A stretch of 64,000 nt of DNA, from assembly GCA_037954665.1 (NCBI GenBank), contig JBBMOL010000022.1:3720001-3784000 (forward strand). Direction: 5' to 3'. Source of the DNA: Laguncularia racemosa (lineage: Eukaryota; Streptophyta; Magnoliopsida; Myrtales; Combretaceae). The translations under genes were made by a program, and so were the position numbers. Of the stretch, positions 47,593 through 58,200 are shown one piece after another (positions within the stretch are counted from its first letter, which is position 1; each line of letters begins with the position of its first letter). The notes under the pieces were generated by a model. The model ran no database searches. It was not told the DNA's origin and saw nothing but the letters and a program-made list of their open reading frames with translations.

Positions 47593-48650
47593 GCTACCTC
47601 TCTTTGTAGTAAAGTTTGAAAAACTTAACTATAAAGACAAGAAAGACGCCATTTTTTGCCTCTTGACTAAATGGATAACGCCTTGGTTTAGCTGGTTATC
47701 TGGAATTTGGTCTCTAGTAGGAAATGCTCCACGAGCTAATAACCCCACGAGTATTTTGTGATGGTTGGTATTGCTTAGGAAATGGTCTTAAATAACCTAA
47801 TAATCTAGAGTAATGTATCATTCCAAAAAGTGCTCTATGGGCTGACTAATTGGCGATAGGAACCATCTCAAGAATTGTTTAGAAGTGTGTCATTGTAAGT
47901 GGAATGGCTGATGATAGGAAGCGTCTTATCGGACTAGCAACCTTGAAGAGAAGATTGTCTTAGGAAGCGCTCTTATGAGCTGGCTACTTGTCAACAGAAG
48001 CGTTTGGCTAAACTGGCGACTATTTGGGGAAAACACCTTCGAAGAGCGCTCTTATGAGCTGACTAATCGGTTATCGACACATTTGAAAAGTGCTCCTATG
48101 AGCTGACTAATTGATAGAGTCGAAAAGTGCTCCTATGAGCTAACTAATCAACAGCTTCAAAAAGTGCTCTTGTGAGCTTTCTTCAGGAAAGGGTGACTAG
48201 GAAAGTGCCCCTTTGCGGGCTAACTAACCTATAGCGAGAGGACATGCCTCAAAAGGTGCCCCCTATGGGCTGACATTCTGAAGGGATGTTTGGAAAAGTG
48301 CCCCATTGTGGGCTGACTAACCTACAGTGAGAAGTGTCTTCTTAGACTCGCAACCTTGGGGGAGAAATGTTTTGAAAGGTACCCCTGCAAGCTGACCTTA
48401 AGAAGAGATATTTAGGGAAGTGACCCATTGTGGGCTGACTAACCTATAGTGGGAAGAGATGTCTTGAAAGGTGCCTCAATGTGCTGACCCTACGAAAGAA
48501 TGTTTAGGGAAGTGCCCTAATGTGGGCTGACATTTTCAAGGGGATGTTTAGACAAGTGCCCTATTGTGGGCTGACTAACCTTATGCTTTTTTGAAAATGC
48601 TCCTACTGAATGACTTGATAAAGGATGCGGATGATAGTTATTTATTCTAA
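47593..48650 (-). repeat. Polypurine tract and 3' tail with at least 14 copies of a short motif
   Basis: Next to the LTR the minus strand reads caaagagaggtagc. From about 47700 to 48600 the motif 'aaaagtgctcctatgagctg' (plus) followed by actaa(c/t) recurs at intervals of 25-70 bp, in two flavours: 'gctcctatgagctgacta' (to about 48170) and 'gccc.attgtgggctgacta' (after 48200). The deleted element at 1646-2250 has the same array. Confidence 0.8.
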
Positions 48651-49069
48651 TATGCTTACCAATTTATCGCGGATAGCAACCAAACAACCGAACCTTCGTG
48701 CTGGTTTGCTCCTCCTTTGCTTACTCTTGTTTTAAAACAGGGTCGAAGATCCTGGTGCGCTTCTTTTCTTATACGCATGGCTCTTTTGATGGTAGTATTG
48801 CCCTACTAATGCACTAGGTTTTAATGCTCAAAAGTAGGTAGAATTATATCACAAGATTTATCGAGATTCATTATCATTTCAATGTTTATCATTCATTAGT
48901 GAAGTGATGGGTAATGTGTTCAGGAATGTTTGTTTTAATGAGAATTGGTTGGAATTATCGATCATTCAGAGACATTAACTTTACTTGTAAAAAGAAATGA
49001 AAACTGGACTCAACGAAATTTGTATTGAATATTAGCTTTCATAAACATCGGCAAAATTTCAATTCCCTT
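48651..49069 (-). other. Untranslated region between integrase and motif array
   Basis: 48651-48790 matches 2270-2400 of the deleted element. 48800-49069 has no coding sequence; it begins after the last readable pol codons (INADAIKLYYP, stop). Confidence 0.45.
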
Positions 49070-50293
49070 GCCTAAGGATAGTATAGCTTAATAGCATCTG
49101 CATTAATGGGGTCTCTCAATTCTGGACCGTCCATTTGACTTAATATCAGAGCACCTCCAGACAATACCTTCTTTACCACATATGGACCCTCATAGTTTGG
49201 GATAAATTTCCCTCTAGGATCTTAAGCATTCAGGAGAACTTTCTTTAGCACCAAGTCCCCTTCTTTGAAGCATCAAGTCCCCTTCTTTGAAGCATCAAGT
49301 CCTCATTTTTTTGTTAAATGCTCGAGCCATCCTTTGTTGGTAACACTGGCCATGACATAATGCAGCGAGTCTTTTTTCAATAATCAAATTCAGTTGATCA
49401 AGTCTCTTCTTCACCCAATCTGATTCAGTTAACTGTGTTTCTAACAGAATTCTGAATGATGGTATTTCGACTTCGACTAGCAAGACTACCTCAGTGCCAT
49501 ATACCAATGAATATGAGGTAGCTCCAGTAGATGTTCTAATTGAGGTCCTATAAGCCATGAGAGCAAACGGCAACATCTCATGCCAATCTTTGTAAGTGAC
49601 TATCATTTTTTCGATGATCTTTTTGATATTCTTATTGGCTGCTTCTACTGTCCCGTTCCTCTGAGGTTGATAGGGAGTTGAATTTCTATGGTTTATGTGG
49701 AAATGTTGACATAAACCTGTCATCGATTTGTTAATAAGATTGGTACCGTTGTTGGTGATGATTGACTCGGGAACTTTGTATCGAGCTATTATGTCCCTCT
49801 TCAAGAATCGGACTATTACCCCTTTGGTGACATTGGTGTATGATGAAGCTTCTACCCACTTAGTAAAGTAATCAATGGCCACCAATATGAATCTGTGGCC
49901 ATTGGATGCAGTCGGAGTGATTGGGCCGATTATATCGATTCCCCACATGGAGAAAGGCCATGGTGCTGACAACTAGTGCAGCTCGTTGGGCGGAGCATTT
50001 ATTCGGTTTGCGTACATTTGACACAAATGACAGTGCTTGACATATTTGATGCAATCTGATTCCATGGTTAGCCAATAGTATCCCAACCTCATGATTTTTC
50101 GGGCCAACATGTAGCCGTTCATATGAGGTCCACATACCCCTTCGTGTACTTCTTTCATCAGTTCATATGCCTCATTTTTGTCCACACATCTTAGCAATGT
50201 GGTATTAGGCGATCTTTTGTAAAGCACAAACCCACTTATTAAGAAATGACTTGCTAAACTTCTGAGTGTTCTTTGGTCATTTTTGCTAGCCAT
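49070..50293 (-). pseudogene. Integrase of the minus Tat/Ogre-like element (inactive)
   Basis: Would insert element cDNA. The HHCC domain is at 50293-49980: EVHEGVCGPHMNGY, CIKYVKHCHLCQ. The core has PFSMWGIDIIGPI (first Asp), then IITNNGTNLI where the family has TDNGT, so the second catalytic Asp is Asn (GAC to AAC), and RNGTVEAANKNIKK with the Glu. 'PYQPQRNGTVEAAN' is otherwise well kept. One stop (after ELH) separates the two open frames, and a further stop follows KKMRT. The C-terminal part in 49294-49070 reads LVLKKVLLNA, 'GKFIPNYEGPYVVKKVLSGG'. A 22-bp duplication at about 49261-49302 adds residues and a stop. Confidence 0.85.
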
Positions 50294-52591
50294 TTCAAGG
50301 TATTTGCTTTCTTAGAGAAAAGTTTTGATATCGTGATACCAGGGCGTATCATCTTATGCTTTTTCAATTACCAAACAATAGGCGGGCCGATTTTCAATGT
50401 CTATTTTCAATGGTTGGACTTCGACTCCCCATGTTATCTGAATTATAGATGCTAGTGTGGCGAGCACATCTGCAAACTGATTCTGAGTTCTTGGGACGTA
50501 TGTGAAAGTGATTGCCTCGAATTCTTCCATTAGCTCTGTCAAGTGTTGATGGTATGGTACCAATTTGGGGTCTTTAGTCTTATATTCCCCTCTTGTCTAT
50601 AATATGATAAGTGATAAATCTCCGTATACTTCTAATTTATGGATTTCCATGTGGCAAGCCATTTTGAGGCCGGTGATGCATGCCTCATATTTCGTGATAT
50701 TATTGGTATATGGAAATGTGAGCCTTGTGGCTGAAGAGAATTGTGGATCATCTGGGGATATCAGTACTACCCCGATCCCACAACCGAATACGTTGGCAGC
50801 TCCGTCAAAGAACATCTTCCAATTAGAGTTCCGGTCTATCCCACAGTCTTCTATTGGTGCACCTTCCACTGTTAATATATTTTTATCAAGGAATTGGGCT
50901 TGTGGCTCTTGGGAATCTCTCTCGACAGGGTGTTCTACCAATTGGTCGGCTAAAGATTGCCCTTTCATCGAGTTTTGATTTATGTATGTGATATCAAACT
51001 CTGATAAGAGCATTTTCCATTTGGAGATTCTTTCTATCAAAACGGGTTTCTCTGCCAAGTACTTCAGAGGATCATGTCTTGTCAGCAGCTCAATGTGATA
51101 GTAAAGTGTATATTGCCTTAACCGGTGCATGACCCAAATCAGAGCACAGTAAGTCTTTTCTACTTTTGAATACCTCTGTTCCCCATCTGTGAATTTCTTG
51201 CTTAGATAATATATGGAACGCTCTCTTCCCTATTCATCTTTCTACCCCAACACTCATCCCATAGATTCAGGGAGTATCGTGAGGTATATGAATAAGGGCT
51301 TCCCTTACTTTGGGACTATCAAGACTGGAGGCTTTATGAGATAGTCTTTGATCGTCTTGAATGCTTCCTCACATTCGTCGTCCCATTCTATTGCAACATT
51401 CTTTTTTAACAGACGGAATAGTGGGCGGCACTTATCTGTGAGCTGTGAGATAAAACGAGCTATGTAATTCAACTTTCCCAGCAAACCTCTTACCTCTTTG
51501 ACAGTACGTGGAGAAGGTAGCTCTAATATGGACTTTGCTTTGTTAGGGTCGATTTTAATGCCTTCCCAACTTATGACAAACCCTAACAATTTGCCCGTTG
51601 TGACCCCGAAAGTGCACTTCTCCGAACTTAACTTGAGCTGGAATTTTCTCAATCGCTTAAACAACTTTCTCAGGATATCTGTATGACTTTCTTCTTCTTT
51701 AAACTTGGCCATCATGTCGTCGACGTATACTTCGACTTCTCGATGCATCATGTCATGAAGTATCGTGACCATGGCTCTCTAATACGTTGCCCCGGCGTTT
51801 TTCAAGCCGAAGGGCATGACTTTGTAACAGAAAGTCCCCCATGTTGTGATGAAAGTCGTCTTGGTTTTATCCTCTTCAGCCATTTTTATCTGGTTATATC
51901 TTGAGAAACCGTCCATAAATGAGAAAAGATGGTTTCCTGTAGTGTTGTCTACTAGAACATCGATGTGGGGTAGGGGGAAGTTATCTTTTGGCGTAGCTTG
52001 GTTTAAGTCTCGAAAGTCTACGCATACGCGTACTTTTCTATTCTTTTTTAGAACGGGGACTATATTCGCTACCCATTCTGGGTAGTTGGATACTTTGATG
52101 AACCCTACTTCTAGCAGTTTCTTGACTTCCTCTTTAATCTTTAGTAAGATGTCAGGCCTAAATCTTCTCAATTTCTGTTTTTTAGGTTTGACATCTTCCC
52201 TTGTGGGAAGCCTGTGAACTACTATTGATTGGTTTAATCTTGGCATGTCGCCATATGACCAAGCGAACACATCTACATACTCAATCAATAGCTCGGTCAT
52301 CTCACATTTTTGCTCGGCACTCAAACTGGTCCCAATCTTGAGGTTTTTAGGTTTCTCAATGCTTCCTAGATTTACTGTCTCCACCAACTCGTCGATTGAA
52401 ATTCCGCTTTGTTCATGTTTTTGCCAATTTTCTTGTATTATTTCGTGGTCAAGGGTATCGCCTCCAACAACTGACCCAGCAGTATTGGAAATGATATCAG
52501 CATTTTCATTTTTTACCTGCGCGAAATGTCCCTGACGTTCGATGGTAGGAGATCTTGGTAAAGTGAGATGAAAGCAGATATATATAAGCAA
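50294..52591 (-). pseudogene. RT, RNase H and archaeal-type RNase H of the minus Tat/Ogre-like element
   Basis: RT (open 52591-51779, 270 codons): FAWSYGDMPRLNQSIVVHRL, 'RFRPDILLKIKEEVKKLLEV', RKVRVCVDFRDLNQATPKDN, FSFMDGFSRYNQIKMAEEDK. A TAG replaces Gln just before RAMVTILHDMMH, then EVYVDDMMAK holds the YVDD catalytic box. Thumb and first RNase H run through WDDECEEAF and four stops near 51300-51230 to RHDPLKYLAEKP (51050). The second RNase H (aRH) is at 50800-50440: WKMFFDGAANVFGCGIGVVL, TKYEACITGLKMA, LEVYGDLSLII, QFADVLATLAS, i.e. the D-E-D-D set. The aRH places the element in the Tat lineage. Confidence 0.9.
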
Positions 52592-52931
52592 GACAAATTG
52601 TAATTTATTGAATTATGTAAAGAAGTCTCAATAAAAATTGTTTAACAATTGTTCCCCATCCTTGAGCTGACCTAGCGTTATCAATAGGATAACATAACCA
52701 ATTATTGAGAGCTGGATGCTATTTAGACGTGCGAGGGGTTGGGCTCCCATTGCTGACGTCATCTTCGCTTGTCCTTGGCTTTTGAATGGTAGTTGCTTGT
52801 TTGAATGATTGTTGGAGGGGTGGAATGCACATCTAGGTGTTGCTTAGCTTCTCTTTCTTCCTGCCTCTAACACCTCTGGCTTGTGCTTCTTCCTGGGCTG
52901 TAAGAATGTACCTTAGTCCAAACGTCCCCTA
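52592..52931 (-). other. Linker or candidate intron between protease and RT
   Basis: Several stops separate protease from RT. The first 250 bases still show codon-like conservation with the plus copy (LNNWLCYPIDNARSAQG). The last 90 bases are AT-rich and end ..ctcactttaccaag before ATCTCCTACC; the plus copy ends ..ttcactttacccacag before ATCCCC. Ogre elements have an intron at this place, so a splice acceptor here is plausible. Confidence 0.4.
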
Positions 52932-53888
52932 CTACCCCTCCTTAAACTGATGGCCTTCCTTGCTGGTCACCACATTCACCTCGTTAAATATCTGGAGACC
53001 AAGGTCTTCGGAACCGTCCTCCCTAATGTAAGGTATGGCGGTGTCTTTGTAGATGGTATAATCTTGCTCACCCAGTACTGTGACGATCTGCCCATTTGCA
53101 ATGAATTTGACCTTTTGATGGAGGCTCGAGGGTATGGCTCCAGCGGTATGTATCCATGGCCTTCCCAAAAGTAGATTAAAAGATCTTGGGATGTCGAGGA
53201 CTTGGAAGGAGATGTAGAACACTTGCGGGCCAATCTCTACCGGCAAGCTTATTTCCCCTACTATGTCTCTTTTTAACCCGTCGAAAGCCCTGACCACCGT
53301 CGAGATAGGTTTAATATTGCTTGGATCGACCCCCAATAAGTCGAGGGTAGCCAATGGGCAAACATTGAGGGACGACCCGTTGTCGATGAGTACTCGGGAG
53401 ACAATCGTATCGTTGCATTTTACCACTATGAATAGCGGTTTTGTATGTTGGTCTCCGTCTTCTCCTAGCTCTTCGGGGAAGAAAGATATCTGGTCCATGG
53501 TGAAGATAGAATCTGCCACATGACTTAATTTGTCTGTAGCGATGCCTTCTGGTACCCTGATTTGTTTGAACACTTTGAAGAGCGCTTCCCTGTGGGGCTC
53601 GGAGGTTGTAAGGAGGCCCATAAGTGATATTTGGGCTGGAACCTTGTTCAGTCGTTCCATGATCTTATATTCACTCGCTTTGATCATTTTTGTAAATGCA
53701 GCGAGCCCCTCATCTTCTTCCTTTCCTATCTCCATGTTGGGCTCCTCAGTTGAGATTTTATATTTCGGGTCATAAACTCTCCCAGAGCGGGTGATTCCTC
53801 CTACCATCGGGGGTCGTTCTTGCTCGAGGGTCTGATAGTCAAATGGTGCGGCCTTATACCTCTTTGCAAGTATTGGGACATTGAACAC
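52932..53888 (-). pseudogene. Tat/Ogre-like retropepsin region, minus copy (long open frame)
   Basis: Aspartic protease for polyprotein cutting, open for 318 codons. RPPMVGGITRSGRVYDPKY opens the linker; the active site is VLIDNGSSLNVCPLATLDLL (Asp-Asn-Gly-Ser in place of the common D-S/T-G); GEISLPVEIGPQVF and 'FNLLLGRPWIHTAGAIPSSL' mark the flap and the second half. It is joined in the same frame to gag through a single TAG, so gag and protease were one polyprotein. The first Met at 53888 is not a true start. Confidence 0.85.
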
Positions 53889-53921
53889 ATATCTCTTCTT
53901 TAGGATTTGTATCTCGGTTGA

Positions 53922-55624
53922 CTATCCTTCATAGCATTTTATGACCATTGGCTTTTGACTTGAATTGATCATGTTCACAGACTTCTCCCCTTCTTTTGGT
54001 GGGTTGTCATCTTTCTTAAACTTAGGCCCCCATCCGCTAGGCGGCCCATACACAGTTGGGGTGTAAGAATAGTTCACCAGGTACTCGAATCTCCCATGTG
54101 ATTCTCCTAAGGTATCGACTGTTGGGTCTCCAGCTAACCATCTCTTTTTAATATGTGATTTGGAGGTTTTCTCTAGAGTTTGATGGGAATAGCTTTTCTG
54201 CTGGTCTGTCGCCTTTTTCTTTGAGGATTCTTTGGGACCCGGCTCTTCAGATGTGATCATATTGACGGTGGGCTTATGGTTGGGCGGCGGATTAGTGTTG
54301 ACATTAGGTGCCAGGGTGTTAACAAAGTCTAACTGCATTATCCCGACGTCAATCAAATCTTGGATTTTGTTTTGAAGCCTCCAACATCTATCTGTAAAAT
54401 GCCCCTCTTGGCCCATATGATAGTCACATTTGAGGCTTGAGTCAAAATTCCTGGGCTTGTATCGGTCATTTGGCATCTCGAAGCTAATCAAATTATCTAC
54501 CTGTAGCCGAGCGAATACCTGGCTGAGCGGGATTGGGGTTAGAGTGAACTGTCTCGGGACTCTGGCGGTCTGGGCGTAATTTGCCGGGGAGTGCTAGACT
54601 GAGGCACTCGTAGTCTGGAATGTCACATGAATCCCAGCCTTATCTGCTTTGCTGGAGTTGACTGTGCTGACGGTAGACTCCTTAGCTTTGTTACCTCCCA
54701 AGGGCCTTTGTGATGATGTGACCTTGGGAGGATCCATTGTTTGGAGTCTGCCTGTTGTGATGGCATTTTCAATCCGGCACCCTGCGGCCACTACTTCTGC
54801 AAAACTGGATGATGTCTGGCCCACTAGATGTGAGAAGTAGGTCTTATCGAGAGTGTTGACGAATATGAATGTCAACTCTTTTTCAGAAATTGGGGTTGCT
54901 ACCCTGGTAGCTTGAGCTCTCCAGCGCTGAGCATACTCTTTTAAAGACTCAACGTGTCTCTTTCGGAGACTTCCCAGGTCAATTATTGAGGGGGCGACTT
55001 CGATGTTGAACTTATATTGGTCATAGAATGCCCGAGCAAGCCTTCTCAGGTATTGAACTGATTGAAATTCAGGTGGGCATACCAGACTAGGGCAGGACCT
55101 GTAAGGCTATCCTGGAAGGTTTGAATCATAAGTTGGTCATATTGAGCATATTTGCTCATCTTCCGAGCGTATAGCCTTGTGTGCATCTTGGGGCATCCAG
55201 TGCCGTCATACTTTTCAAATTCTGGGGTCTTGAATTTATCGGGGTATACTTTCTCCCCATATGCTGGCAAGCTGGTGATCTTGGCCTGTTCGAAACCGTC
55301 GGGCCCTTCTATTGTTTTCATTTTGTCGGCCAGTTGTTGAAAGAGTCTCTTTTCCATCTCTTTTTGTCTGTCTTCCATTTCTTTCTTCAAGTCATCAGAG
55401 GTCGGACCCTGGTTGGCTCTCGGTTCATACTCAAAGGTCGGGTTGAGGTGGGAATTGATTTCTTCATACTCTGGAGGCTGGCCCTCCGCTGCTTTCCCTT
55501 TTTTAGACCCTCAATGTTCTTCTTGTGCAGCTAGTTGCTGGACCGTTTGTTCTAGGGATACGATCCTAAGGTCTGAAGCAGCGTCAACACTTATGTTATT
55601 GTGGTTGTCACCACTGTTTGCCAT
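53922..55624 (-). pseudogene. Tat/Ogre-like gag, minus copy (frameshifted)
   Basis: Capsid/nucleocapsid protein. An ATG at 55624 begins MANSGDNHNN and LRIVSLEQTVQQLAAQ, as in the plus copy. The capsid domain (55390-55046) has FKTPEFEKYDGTGCPKMHTR, YDQLMIQTFQDSLTGPALVW; then Trp is replaced by TGA and one base is lost, and the frame shifts to ELTFIFVNTLDKTYFSHLVG (54875-54594). A further segment, 54491-53922, has the zinc knuckle CDYHMGQEGHFTDRCW, a C-x2-H-x5-H-x4-C type usual for Tat gags, and a Ser/Lys-rich linker with GPPSGWGPKF. Confidence 0.85.
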
Positions 55625-55876
55625 CTTGGTTCTCAAACGAGTGCAGATTGGGCTTCTGGGAAGGTTTGGTTGTTTGGGAGCTATTTTTGATACGCGGCGT
55701 GCATTTTTCTTAGTATGATGTATGCATGAAAATGTGATGCATGTGTCACATGGATACTAAAATAAAGGGGCCAACAATTGATTGATGACATAATACTGAA
55801 AATTTATTTTTATTAATACTGGAAACTTGGAGTTCAATACTTGAAAAAAAATGAAAAAGTACAAAAGATTTATTTT

Positions 55877-57110
55877 CTAATTCTCTTGGTCTTCTGCTGC
55901 GTAGACTCCGGTTTCCCATTGATGACAGCTTTCAATTCCTTGACTCTGGCTTGGGTCTTTTCCAATTCGAGCCCTGACTTGCTCTAGGTAGATTTCCAGT
56001 TCTAGGTCTATTTTGTCTGGCTTAGGTTGGGTGATATCTGGGACCCGGTATGCTCTTTCCCCTATCTGGTATAGCTGGTGGATTATGAAATCCCTGGTGG
56101 CTCGGTGTTTGCCCACTTCGCCATCCAGCTCTCCGAGGTCTACGTTAGGACTCTCGATTCGAGCCCCCCATAGTGCCTTGACCTCTGCCAGCTTAGCAAA
56201 CTTCTCAGCTACTAATAGGTTCAGATCCTGGTACTCAAATGTGATTGCTTCTAGCGAAGGCCGATAAACTATGTCTTGAATAGTACCGAACTGGCAGACC
56301 ACCGAGTTGGGATGATAACCTATACATCCGCTAATACCGATCAAAGGCACAGCTTGAAAGTTACTACAGGTTAAGATAACCTTGTTATAGCAACTCCATC
56401 TAGCTGTCCACAAGATGTCGTCGGCATTGAAACTTTTAAGAACTTCTACCCAACTGTGGCTAGTATGGTCGTCGGGCAGCTTTATCTTCTCTATACATGA
56501 GTCCACGAGATCCACTTGTTGAGCCAAGGTTTTCCGGACAATGTTTAGCCCAAAACACTTGAGGTGGCTCATGAACCATATTAGGATAAGGTTGATATTT
56601 GAGCGGAGGATCCCGTGGCCTTTTTTCTTGACGAAGTTTAAATTCCGGATCTGTTCAGCCAATAGAGCTAGGATGTAAGATTTTCCTTCCAGGAATTGGG
56701 CCACTAGTTCTGCGACTCGGTAGTGGACATAGAAAGTTCCGGTGGGGAAAAGTATGGTGGCGAAGGTTGTTAAGATGAAAGCGCTCACCCTTCTTTGTCT
56801 ATAACTTTTGGGGTCCCCACATAATATGTCTTTCCTATCGCCATTATCTTCTCGAGCTATGAACCAGGCTTCTAGCTCATCCATCCGTATACAGTATCCG
56901 TTACAGTCCGCTAAGGCCTTGTTGATTGCTGTTTTGTGGATACCTAAAAGTCTGCTAAAGATACCGGCTGGCCCGGCCTCAAGATCTGGAACATACACTT
57001 TGTTGGTTAATGTTGGGGCCTGTAGCAGTTGGGTGTACTCTTCCAGGGTAGGAGTAATCTCATGTAGCCCAATGAAGAAAGCCGTGGGCCCTATTTTCTA
57101 CTGGATGAAG
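55877..57110 (-). pseudogene. ORF1 of the minus Tat/Ogre-like element, DUF7745-like
   Basis: 373 codons are open from 56998, and the frame continues without ATG to about 57090 (GLHEITPTLEEYTQLLQ). Segments 'RRVSAFILTTFATILFPTGT', 'LAEQIRNLNFVKKKGHGILR', INLILIWFMSHLKC and ADDILWTARW...VPLIGISGCIGYHP follow the pattern of the plant protein family I know as DUF7745, often found next to gypsy genes. Function is unknown. Compared with the plus copy, about 150 bp before the C-terminal coiled coil is deleted, which shifts the last 26 residues into another frame. Stops (TAG, TGA) upstream of 57090 look like mutated Trp codons. Confidence 0.7.
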
Positions 57111-57119
57111 GCCTGCTCC

Positions 57120-57970
57120 TTTGGTCACGAGATCCTCTACTCAAACATCGACCTCATCCTAATCTGGTTTGTGAGCCATCTCAAATGTTTCGAATTGAAC
57201 ATGGTCCGGAAATTACTAGCTCAACAAGTAGACCTTATAGATTCCTACATAGAGAAGATAAAATTACCCGACAACCTTACCAGCCATAGTTAGGTAAAGG
57301 TACTCAAGAGCTTTAGTGCCAATGACATCCTTTGGACTGTTAGATGGAGTTGTTGTAACAAAGTCATCCTAACCCGCAGAAACCTCTAGGCTGTTCCACT
57401 AATCGGTGTCAATGGGTACATAGGTTATCATCTAAACTCGGTGGTCCGTCAGTTTGGTACCATCCAAGATATAGTTTATAGGTCATCATTGGAGGGAATC
57501 ACATTTAAGTACCAGGACCCAAGCCTGCTAGTAGCTGAGAAGTTTACTAAGCTGGCAGAGGTCAAAGCCCTATACGAAGCCCGAATCGAGAGCCCTAATG
57601 TAGACCTCGGAGACCTGGAAGGTGAGGGAGGCAAGCATCGAGCCACTAGGGATTTTGTGATCCACCAACTATATTAGACGAGAGAAAGGGAATACCAAGT
57701 CCCAGATGTCACCCAACCCAAGCCAGACAAAGTGGGTCTAAAAATGAGAACCTACTTAGAACAAGTTAGGGCCCAGATGGAAGTATACTTTGAAGCTATA
57801 GACTAAAAAAAGAATGTTTGGAAGGGCAAATTCAAAGAGTCTGATAAAAGAAACAAAGCCTTAGAAGCTCAGCTGGAGAAGACCAAGCTAGAGTCAAAGA
57901 GCTAGAAGCCATCATCAGCGGAAAACCGTTGCCTATTGAATAGAAGAAGAAGAGGACTATGAACTAGATT
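57120..57970 (+). pseudogene. ORF1 (DUF7745-like), plus copy, 5'-truncated
   Basis: Starts GHEILYSNIDLILIWFVSHL, then LLAQQVDLIDSYIEKIKLPD, a stop where the minus copy has Trp, DIVYRSSLEGITFKYQD, and 'LAEVKALYEARIESPNVDLG'. The C-terminus (57700-57960) keeps a charged coiled coil (ESDKRNKALEAQLEKTKLES) that the minus copy has mostly lost. Four stops and one frame change in all. Confidence 0.7.
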
Positions 57971-58200
57971 AGCACTGTACTTTTTTTTCTTCATGTTTTA
58001 AGTATCGAACTCTAAGTTTCCAATATTAATAAAAATAAAGTTTCAATATTATGCCATTAATCAATTGTTGGCCCTTTTATTTTAAGCATTTGTGTGATAC
58101 ATGCATTAAACTGAGAAGAATGTCTACCAGGTATCAAAGATAGCTCCCAAACAATCAAACCCTCCAAGGAGCCCAATTCACACCTACTCAAAGACTAAAA

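Larger units (their letters stand above)
45600..57130 (-). mobile_element. Tat/Ogre-like Ty3/gypsy element, minus copy, 5' LTR missing
   Basis: Order on the minus strand: ORF1 (57110-55877), gag (55624-53922), protease (53888-52932), RT, RNase H, archaeal-type second RNase H, integrase (to about 49070), 3' tail with motif array, polypurine tract, 3' LTR (47592-about 45600). Dual RNase H and an extra ORF before gag are known marks of the Tat lineage, including Ogre. The 5' LTR and leader are missing: at about 57130 the sequence meets the opposite-facing copy. The element sits in a minus chromovirus LTR (44700-45566). Confidence 0.85.

Noticed and set aside
52245..52535. 96-codon plus open frame within the minus RT region (and a similar one on minus at 61305-61595)
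   Set aside because: Each is the reverse-strand shadow of RT codons; the real protein is in the opposite frame and matches RT motifs.
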